NCBI GenBank assembly: GCA_027257055.1
Contig: JAPVLO010000622.1
Coordinates: 1 to 64,000 of the forward strand
DNA from: Cephalopachus bancanus
Lineage: Eukaryota > Chordata > Mammalia > Primates > Tarsiidae
Direction of reading: 5' to 3'
Length of the DNA: 64,000 nucleotides
The first letter of the stretch is position 1. Every line of letters begins with the position of its first letter. Under the pieces are notes generated by a model that was not told the origin of the DNA, made no database searches, and saw only the letters and a program-made list of their open reading frames with translations. This document shows, piece by piece, positions 56,556 through 64,000 of this stretch. Made by a program: the position numbers and the translations under genes.

Positions 56556-58915
56556 AGAGATCTCGTGTCCAGAGACCTCACACCTCGGAGACCTGACACC
56601 CCAGAGATTTCACACCCAGAGACCCCACACGTCAGAGACCTCACGTTCCAGAGATCCCAGAGACCCCGCACCCCAGAGACCCCACACCCCAGAGACCCCA
56701 CAGCCCAGAGACCCCACAGCCCAGAGACCCCACAGCCCAGAGACCCCACACCACAGAGACCTCACACCCGAGACCCCACACCTGAGACCTCACACCCCAG
56801 AACCCTGCACCCCAGAACCCCGCACCCCAGAGACCTCGCACTCCAGAGACCCAGCACACCAGAGACCCCGCTCCCCAGAGACTCCACACCCCAGAGACCT
56901 CTCAGCCGAGACCCCACACCCAAGACACCTCACACCCCAGAGACCCCACACCCCAGAGACCTCACACCCGACACCCCACACCCCAGAGACCCCACAACCC
57001 AGAGACCCCACACTCCAGAGACCGCACACCCCAGAGACCTCACACCCCAGAGACCTCACACCCCAGAGACCTCACAGCCCAGAGACCCCACAGCCCAGAG
57101 ACCCCGCACCCCAGAGACCCCGCACCCCAGAGACCCGCACCCCAGAGACCCCGCACCCCAGAGACCGCGCACACCAGAGATCCCGCACACCAGAGACCCC
57201 GCACCCCAGAGACCCCGCACCCCAGAGACCCCGCACCCCAGAGACCCCACACCCCAGAGACCTAACACCCGAGACCTCACACCCCAGAGACCCCACACCC
57301 CAGAGACCCCGCACCCCAGAGACCCCGCACCCCAGAGACCCCACACCCAGGACCCCGCACCCCAGAGACCCCGCACCCCAGAGACCCCGCACCCCAGAGA
57401 CCCCACACCCCAGAGACCCCGCACCTCAGAGACCCCAAACCGCAGAGACCCCACACCCCAGAGACCTAACACCCGAGACACCCCGCACCCGAGACCCCAC
57501 ACCCCAGAGACCCCACACCCCAGAGACCCCACACCCCAGAGACCTCACACCCGAGACCCCACACCCCAGAGGACCCCGCACCCCAGAGACCCCGCACCCC
57601 AGAGACCCCACACCGCAGAGACCCCGCACCCCAGAGACCTAACACCCGAGACACCGCACCCCAGAGACCTAACACCCGAGACCCCGCACCCCAGAGACCC
57701 CACACCCAGGACCCCGCACCCCAGAGACCCCACACCCCAGAGACCCCAACCCCAGAGACCCCACACCGCAGAGACCCCGCACCCCAGAGACCTAACACCC
57801 GAGACCCCGCACCCCAGAGACCCCACACCCCAGAGACCCCACACCCCAGAGACCCCGCACCCCAGACACCCCGCACCCGAGACCCCACACCCCAGAGACC
57901 CCAACCCCAGAGACCCCACACCCCAGAGACCTCACACCCGAGACCCCGCACCCCAGAGACCCCACACCCCAGAGACCCCGCACCCCAGAGACCCCGCACC
58001 CCAGAGACCGCACACCCCAGAGACCCCACACCCCAGAGACCCCGCACCCAGAGACCCCACACCCAGGACCCCGCACCCCAGAGACCTAACACCCGAGACC
58101 CCGCACCCCAGAGACCCCACACCCCAGAGACCCACACCCCAGACACCCCGCACCCGAGACCCCACACCCCAGAGACCCCACACCCTAGAGACCCCGCACC
58201 CCAGAGACCTAACACCCCAGAGACCCCACACCCCAGAGACCCAACACCCGAGACCCCACACCCCAGAGACCCCGCACCCCAGAGACCCCGCACCCCAGAG
58301 ACCCCGCACCCCAGAGACCCCACACCGCAGAGACCCCGCACCCCAGAGACCCAACACCCGAGACCCCACCCAACCCAACACCCGAGACCCCACACCCCAG
58401 AGACCCCGCACCCCAGAGACCCCGCACCCCAGAGACCCCGCCCAGAGACCCCACACCCAGGACCCCGCACCCCAGAGACCCCGCACCTCAGAGACCCCGC
58501 ACCCCAGAGACCCCACACCCCAGAGACCCCACACCGCAGAGACCCCGCACCCCAGAGACCGCGCACCCCAGAGACCCCGCACCCCAGACACCTCACACCC
58601 GAGACCCCACACCCCAGAGACCCTGCACCCCAGAGACCGCACATCCAATACCGCACACCCCAGAGACCCCGCACCCCAGAGACCCCGCACCCCAGAGACC
58701 CCACACCCCAGAGACCCCACACCCCAGAGACCCCGCACCCCTGAGACCCGAACCCTAGAGACCCCACACCCCGGAGACCCCGCACCCCGGAGACCCCGCA
58801 ACCCGGAGACCCCACAACCCGGAGACCCCACAGCCCGGAGACCCCGCACCCCGGAGACCCCGCACCCCAGAGACCGCACATCCCAGAGACCCCGCACCCC
58901 ACAGACCCCACACCT
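56556..58915. repeat. 17-bp CAGAGACCCC minisatellite, ~2.4 kb
   Basis: The unit CAGAGACCCCGCACCCC (or ...CACACCCC) recurs about 140 times, with some units shortened to GAGACCCCACACC or changed to CTCACACC. Near the right end CAGAG becomes CGGAG. Arg/Asp/Pro/Thr frames on plus and Gly/Val/Trp frames on minus are products of the repeat. If the candidate exon at 56248 is real, this array lies in the first PLCXD1 intron. Confidence 0.95.
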
Positions 58916-59049
58916 TGGAGAAGAAGGGGAGGTCACCCTTAGGTGGCCAAGACGCTCAATTGGGGACGAGATCCGGTGTCCTCAGGGCGCCCCGACCCCA
59001 AGGAGGGCACGAACGGGGGGTCTGAACGGCGACCCGGACATGCCGAGGC

Positions 59050-59100
59050 GACGGGGTTCCCTGAGCCCGGGGGTTCGAGACCCGCCCGGGCCATTTTCGG
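59050..59100 (+). mobile_element. SINE core fragment
   Basis: CCTGAGCCCGGGGGTTCGAG followed by ACCCGCCCGGGCCATTTTCG. Confidence 0.6.
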
Positions 59101-59134
59101 GAAACCCTCCCAACCTGCGGGATGCCTGTTGCTT

Positions 59135-59340
59135 TTGGGGGGTGGGGGGTCTCACTGTGTGGGCCCGTCCCGCCTCGGCCTCCCGAGGCGCCGGGACCCC
59201 GGCGCGCGCCACCCCGGCCGGCTCGACTTTTGATTTCTTGCCGAGATGGGGTCGGGCCATGTGGCCCAGGCTGGTCTCGAACCCCCGGGCTCAGGCCACC
59301 CTCCCGCCTCGGCCTCCCCCAGCGCGGAGGATCCGGTCGG
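59135..59340 (-). mobile_element. Alu-type SINE, reverse, GC-rich
   Basis: GGGTCTCACTGTGTGGGCCC, CCTCCCGAGGCGCCGGGACC, CTTTTGATTTCTTGCCGAGA, GGTCTCGAACCCCCGGGCTC. Confidence 0.8.
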
Positions 59341-59361
59341 AGCCGTCGCCCGGGGCTGATT

Positions 59362-59475
59362 CATTTTTGGCGGCCAAAGGGTCTTGCTGTGCTGTCCCGG
59401 CCGGCCGCGGTTTTTGCGTCGCTGCGGAGACGCGGGGCCCGGGCGGGTCTCGAACCCCCGGCTCAGGCCCAACTC
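59362..59475 (-). mobile_element. SINE fragment, reverse, ending just before PLCXD1 exon
   Basis: AAAGGGTCTTGCTGTGCTGT and GGCGGGTCTCGAACCCCCGG are reversed SINE core. The copy ends about 15 bases before the splice acceptor of the next exon, so its C-rich end probably supplies part of the polypyrimidine tract. Confidence 0.6.
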
Positions 59476-59490
59476 CCCCCCCCGCCGCAG

Positions 59491-59575
59491 GCCGCGCCCC
59501 GCCCGCCGCCCGCCTGGATGGCGGCGCTGCCGCCCCGGCTCTGGGACGTGCCCCTGCACCACCTGTCCATCCCAG
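59491..59575 (+). CDS. PLCXD1: PLCXD1 exon encoding the start of the PI-PLC X domain
   Basis: PLCXD1 is a phosphatidylinositol-specific phospholipase C X-domain protein, and in human it is the outermost PAR1 protein-coding gene. The exon is bounded by CCCCCGCCGCAG before 59491 and a GTGAGG donor at 59576. It encodes WMAALPPRLWDVPLHHLSIP and ends after the first base of a Gly codon (phase 1). The human counterpart reads WMSALCPRLWDVPLHHLSIP as I recall it, so the match is close. Upstream residues AAPRPPPA have no human match that I recognise, and the N-terminus may differ. The reading frame is intact. Confidence 0.9.
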
Positions 59576-61707
59576 GTGAGGGCGGCGCCCGGGGGTCGCG
59601 GGGCGGGCGCGGCCGGGCGGGGTCGCCACGCACACGCGTGGGCGCTCGCGGGACGCGTGCACACGCATGCAGGCTGGCAGCGTGCACACGTGCGCGACAC
59701 ACGTGCACACACGTGCGTGCATGCGTGCAACATGCACGCGCCTGCTTGCGTGCGTGCAACCAGGATGCACACACAAGGGGTTTGCAGGACGCGTGCATGT
59801 GCATGCGTGTGGGCCACAGGCACACATTGGCGCCACACGTGCGCACACACGCACACATGCTTGTGACATGGAGACACGCGCAGGTTTGCATGCTTGCGTC
59901 CAGAATGCACACACAAGGGGTTTGCAGGACGCGTGCATATGCATGCGTGTTGGCCACATGGACACATTTGTGACACACGTGCACACACACGCACACATGC
60001 TTGTGACATGGAGACACGCGCAGGTTTGCATGCTTGCATCCAGAATGCACACACAAGGGGGATTGCAGGACGCGTGCATGTGCATGCGTGTTGGCCACAT
60101 GCGAACATTTGTGACACACGTGCACACACACGCACACATGCTTGCGACATGGAGACACGCGCAGGTTTGCATGCTTGCGTCCAGAATGCACACACAAGGG
60201 GTTTGCAGGACGCGTGCATGTGCATGCGTGTTGGCCACATGCACACATGGGCGACACGCGTGCCCACACGTGCACACGTGCGTGCAACACGCACGCACAG
60301 GCAGGCGTTTGCAACAGGCATGCACACACACGGGCGCTTGCAGGACGCGCGCAAACGCATGCAGGTTGGCAACATTCACACATTGGCGACACACGTGCAC
60401 ACACGTGCGTATATGCGTGCAACATGCACGCGCCTGTTTGCGTGCGTGCAACCAGAATGCACACACAAGGGGGTTTGCAGGACGCGTGCATGTGCATGCG
60501 TGTTGGCCACAGGCGCACATTGGTGCCACACGTGCGCACACACGCACACATGCTTGTGACATGGAGACACGCGCAGGTTTGCATGCTTGCAACCAGAATG
60601 CACACACAAGGGGGTTTGCAGGACGCCTGCATGTGCATGCGTGTTGGCCACAGGCGCACATTTGTGACACACGTGCACACACACGCATACATGTTTGTTA
60701 TATGGAGACACGCGCAGGTTTGCATGCTTGCATCCAGAATGCACACACAAGGGGGATTGCAGGACGCCTGCATGTGCATGCGTGTTGGCCACATGCACAC
60801 ATTGGTGCCACACGTGCACACACACGCACACATGCTTGCGACATGGAGACACGCGCAGGTTTGTATGCTTGCATCCAGAATGCACACACAAGGGGTTTGC
60901 AGGACGCGTGCATGTGCATGCGTGTTGGCCACATGCACACATGGGCGACACGCGTGCCCACACGTGCACACGTGCGTGCAACACGCACGCACAGGCAGGC
61001 GTTTGCAACAGGCATGCACACACACGGGCGCTTGCAGGACGCGCGCAAACGCATGCAGGTTGGCAACATTCACACGTTGGCGACACACGTGCACACACGT
61101 GCGTATATGCGTGCAACATGCACGCGCCTGTTTGCGTGCTTGCAACCAGAATGCACACACAAGGGGTTTGCGGGACGCGTGCATGTGCATGCGTGGGCCA
61201 CATGCACACATTGGCACCACACGTGCACACACACGCACACATGCGTGCAACACGCACGCACAGGCATGCGTGTGCAACCGGCATGCACCCACATGGATGT
61301 TTGCAGCATGCACGCACATGCACGCACGTTTGCAACCTTCACACACGCGCATGCGTGTGTGCGACGTCCCTGCAGCACGTGTGCACGCAGATTTGCAAGG
61401 CGTCCACACGCACACAGACATGTTCGTAGAACACGCACATGCATTTTGCAACCTGCACGCACACACGTGTGCATGTCTCAGCATGCCAGCATGCCTTCGT
61501 GCACACACATCTACACGCACATGCATACATCCTTGCCACACACACGCGCGCACACGCGTGCATGCCTGCCACATGCCTGCCCACGCGCGCGCACACAGGT
61601 GGGCACACGCACACGCGCCTGCACGCGCACGCACGCCAACGAGCGCCCAAGGCCCCACGTGCACACACATGCGGGGTCTCACTGCGCTGCCCGTCCGCCG
61701 CCGCCAG
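59576..61707 (+). other. PLCXD1: PLCXD1 intron (2132 bp), mostly minisatellite
   Basis: GT at 59576 and AG at 61706-61707 bound the intron. Nearly all of it is the ACACGTGCA array at 59640-61660. Confidence 0.85.
59640..61660. repeat. ~140-bp CACACGTGCA minisatellite in PLCXD1 intron
   Basis: The unit contains GCAGGACGCGTGCATGTGCA, GCGTGTTGGCCACATGCACA, GACACACGTGCACACACACG, CATGGAGACACGCGCAGG and CCAGAATGCACACACAAGGG. The GCAGGACGCG marker recurs near 59785, 59925, 60066, 60206, 60477 and 60900. A second unit type (CAACACGCACGCACAGGCAG) is inserted twice, so parts repeat at about 690 bp. Alternating purine/pyrimidine steps dominate. Confidence 0.95.
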
Positions 61708-61844
61708 GGAGCCACGACGCCATGACCTACTGCCTGGACAAGACGTCGCCCGTGTCGCGCGCCGCGTCCCGGCTCCTGCGGCTGCTCGTCAAGATGGCGC
61801 CGTGCGTCGCCCGCCCCGCCGTGCGCAAGTGGGCCGTCACCCAG
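61708..61844 (+). CDS. PLCXD1: PLCXD1 exon, PI-PLC X domain continued
   Basis: The acceptor CCGCCGCCAG precedes 61708 and the donor GTAGGG starts at 61845. The exon is 137 nt: it completes the split Gly codon and adds 45 codons, ending in Gln at phase 0. It encodes GSHDAMTYCLDKTSPVS through VRKWAVTQ. The GSHD motif carries the first catalytic His of the PI-PLC X domain. Length and phase match the human segment as I recall it, with several substitutions. The frame is intact. The rest of the gene lies beyond the window. Confidence 0.92.
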
Positions 61845-61902
61845 GTAGGGCGCGCGGGGCCGCGGGTTCGAGACCCCCGTCTCCACAAGAGGCCTGAGAG
61901 CG

Positions 61903-62165
61903 GTAATAATAATAATCACAGCAGCAACAATAACAACAACAATAATAGTAATGACACTAACAGCAATAGTAACAACAACAATAATAGTAATGACAACAAC
62001 AACAACAATAATAGTAACAACAATAACAGTAATGACAACAACAACAACAATAATAGTAATGACAATAACAACAACAATAATAGTAATGACAATAACAACA
62101 ACAATAATAGTAATGACAACAACAACAACAATAATAGTAATAACAACAACAACAACAATAATAAT
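61903..62165. repeat. AAT/AAC/AGTAATGAC trinucleotide-rich array
   Basis: AACAACAACAATAATAGTAA and TGAC recur about every 30 bp, giving a short minisatellite inside a trinucleotide tract. Confidence 0.9.
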
Positions 62166-62312
62166 ATGAAAACGAGCCGGGGAGGGTGGCCCGAGCCCAG
62201 GGTTCGAGACCCACCCGGACCCCGGAGCAAGACCTCCGTCTCGGCCATAAGCCAAAAAGCGGGGCCAGCCTGGGCAAGACAGCAAGACCCCAACTCTGCA
62301 AATAATCATAAT
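62166..62312 (+). mobile_element. SINE pieces in tandem
   Basis: CGAGCCCAGGGTTCGAGACC and CCATAAGCCAAAAAGCGGGG, then CAGCCTGGGCAAGACAGCAA and GACCCCAACTCTGCAAATAA. The GACCCCAACTC end is the seed motif of the array that follows. Confidence 0.75.
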
Positions 62313-64000
62313 GACAACAATAATAGGAATAATATCAAGACTCGACTCCATAGTAATAGTATCGAGACCCCCCACTCAATAATATCAAGATAATAACAAT
62401 AATAATGATGACGATAATGATATCAGGACCCCAACTCAATAAACAACATTGAGACCTGAGTTAATAATAATAATAACATCAAGATCCCCAACTCAATAAT
62501 GATTCCATCAAGACTTGACTCAGTAATAATAATAATAATGAGATCTCAACTCAATCATAATAATATCGACCCCAACTCCATAGGAATAATAATATCAACA
62601 CCTGACTCAAGAATAATAATAATAACGTCAAGCCCTCAACGCGATAATCATCATATCAAGACCTGACTCAATAATATCGAGATCCCAGCTCAGTATTAAT
62701 AACAATAATAAGGTCAAGACCCCAACTCAATAATATCGACACCCTAACTGAATAATAATATCCAGACCCCAACTCAATAATAATATCAAGACCTGACTTA
62801 ATAATGATAATAAGACCCCAACTCGATAATAATACCAAGGTCTGACTTAATAATAATAATAATAATAAGACCCCAACTCAATCATATCAAGACCTGACTC
62901 AATAATATCGAGATCCCAGCTCAATATTAATAATAATAATAAGGTCAAGACCCCAACTCAATAATGTCGACACCTAACTGAATAATAATAAGACCTGACT
63001 CAATAATAATAATAATAATAATAATATCAAGACCCCAACTCGGTAATAATAGTAATGTCAAGACCTCCACTCAAGAATAATAATATCAAGACCCCAACTG
63101 AATAATAATATCAAGACCTGACTCAATAATATTGATTCCAACTCAATATTGATATGATAATGTCAAGACCCCAACTCAATAATATCAAGACCCTAACTCA
63201 ATAAGACCTGACTCAATAGTAATAATAATAATGTCCAGATCCTAACTGAATAATAATAGTGACGATAACAATAATATCAATACCCCAACTTAATAATAAT
63301 ACCAAGACCTCACTCAATAATAATAATAATGTCAAGACCTCAACTCGATAATAATAATATCAAGACCTGGCTCAATAATATTGAGATCCCAGCTCAATAT
63401 TAATAATGACAATAAGGTCAAGACCCCAGCTCAATAATATCGACACCCTAACTGAATAATCATATCAAGACCCCAACTCGATAATCATATCAAGACCCCA
63501 ACTCATAATATTAATTATTAATAATAATTATTAATAATAATAACGTCAAGACCTCAACGCGATAATAATAATATCAAGACCTGACTCAATAATATCGAGA
63601 TCCCAGCTCAGTATTAATAACAATAATAAGGTCAAGACCCCAACTCAATAATATCGACACCCTAACTGAATAATAATATCAGGACCCCAACTCAACAATA
63701 ATATCAAGACCTGACTCAATAATATCGAGATCCCAGCTGAATATTAATAGCAACAAGGTCAAGCCCCCAACTCAATAATATCGACACCCTAACTGAATAA
63801 TAATAAGAAATGACTCAACAATAATAATAACAATAAGAAGAAATAATAATATCAACACCCCAACTCGGTAATAACAATAATGTCAAGACCTCAACTCAAG
63901 AATAATAATATCAAGACCCCAACTGAATAATAATATCAAGACCTGACTCAGTAATAATATTGATTCCGACTTAATGTTATTATCCTAATGTCAAGACCCC
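62313..64000. repeat. AAGACCCCAACTCAATAAT array with AAT runs
   Basis: Units of about 25-50 bp alternate: ATATCAAGACCCCAACTCAA, ATATCAAGACCTGACTCAAT, ATATCGAGATCCCAGCTCAA, with (AAT)n between. A longer block of several hundred bases (ATCCCAGCTCAGTATTAATA to ATAATATCGACACCCTAACT) recurs near 62688, 62912, 63388, 63600 and 63730. The array runs off the window edge. Confidence 0.9.

Larger units (their letters stand above)
61845..64000 (+). other. PLCXD1: PLCXD1 next intron, 5' part
   Basis: It starts at the GTAGGG donor and is not closed in this window. It holds an AAC/AAT run, a SINE fragment and an AAT-rich array. No further exon was recognised. Confidence 0.75.

Noticed and set aside
56397..59579. 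1,060-codon Arg/Asp/Pro/Thr frame that ends over the PLCXD1 exon
   Set aside because: It reads the 17-bp array in a frame different from PLCXD1, and its minus-strand partners are equally open.
59463..62393. Long Cys/His/Ala-rich frames on both strands over the PLCXD1 intron array
   Set aside because: They are by-products of the CACACGTGCA repeat and cross true splice sites.
13247..64000. CRISPR-like regular repeats
   Set aside because: Units are contiguous minisatellites with no unique spacers, and the genome is eukaryotic.

Overview
The window looks like mammalian nuclear DNA, most likely from a non-human primate or a close relative, and it appears to lie in the subtelomeric pseudoautosomal region (PAR1 equivalent). 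Three things point there. Two spliced exons near the right end encode the start of the PLCXD1 catalytic domain, and in human PLCXD1 is the outermost protein-coding gene of PAR1. Dimeric 7SL-derived (Alu-type) SINEs are common, but they share a linker (ACAATAAATCAAAAAATTAG) that I do not recognise from human AluJ/S/Y, so human is unlikely and the exact lineage is left open. Almost everything else is minisatellite DNA, as expected of PAR1.

Layout. 1-12.8 kb is ordinary interspersed-repeat DNA: Alu-type SINEs, one L1 3' end, a 5'-truncated betaretrovirus-like (class II) endogenous retrovirus with its 3' LTR (1963-5486), and a solo LTR that splits a SINE and has a 6-bp target-site duplication (9794-11339). 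Inside the retrovirus lies a patch that joins a class I gag remnant to a 282-nt SMYD3 fragment. The SMYD3 exonic sequence is circularly permuted, as expected of a copy made from a back-spliced circular RNA.

13.2-39.6 kb is a mosaic of minisatellites: a 185-bp higher-order array, a 5-kb pyrimidine-rich array, two separated copies of a GACGGAAA-type array (A1, A2), a 4-kb TG-rich array, three copies of a GTCTACACC-type array of which one is inverted (B1, B2, B3), a TTTTA compound array, an array built from SINE 3' ends, and CpG/G-rich arrays.

39.6-50 kb is a satellite made of SINE pieces plus AAT/ATT repeats. It changes orientation near 41.2 kb and carries two copies of a GC-rich module 3.4 kb apart. 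50.1-52.9 kb is an AT-rich ~126-bp satellite followed by AT-rich single-copy DNA. 53.2-55.7 kb is a CAGAGA purine array. 55.7-59.5 kb is CpG-rich sequence, a candidate first coding exon of PLCXD1 and a 17-bp CAGAGACCCC array. 59.49-61.84 kb holds the two PLCXD1 exons separated by an intron made almost wholly of a ~140-bp ACACGTGCA array. 61.9-64 kb is the next intron, filled by an AAT-rich array derived from SINE ends.

The only functional gene supported is PLCXD1 (plus strand, N-terminal part only). Very long open frames elsewhere on both strands are products of stop-poor tandem repeats and are not annotated as genes. Repeat boundaries are good to about 10-30 bases, and copy numbers are estimates by eye.
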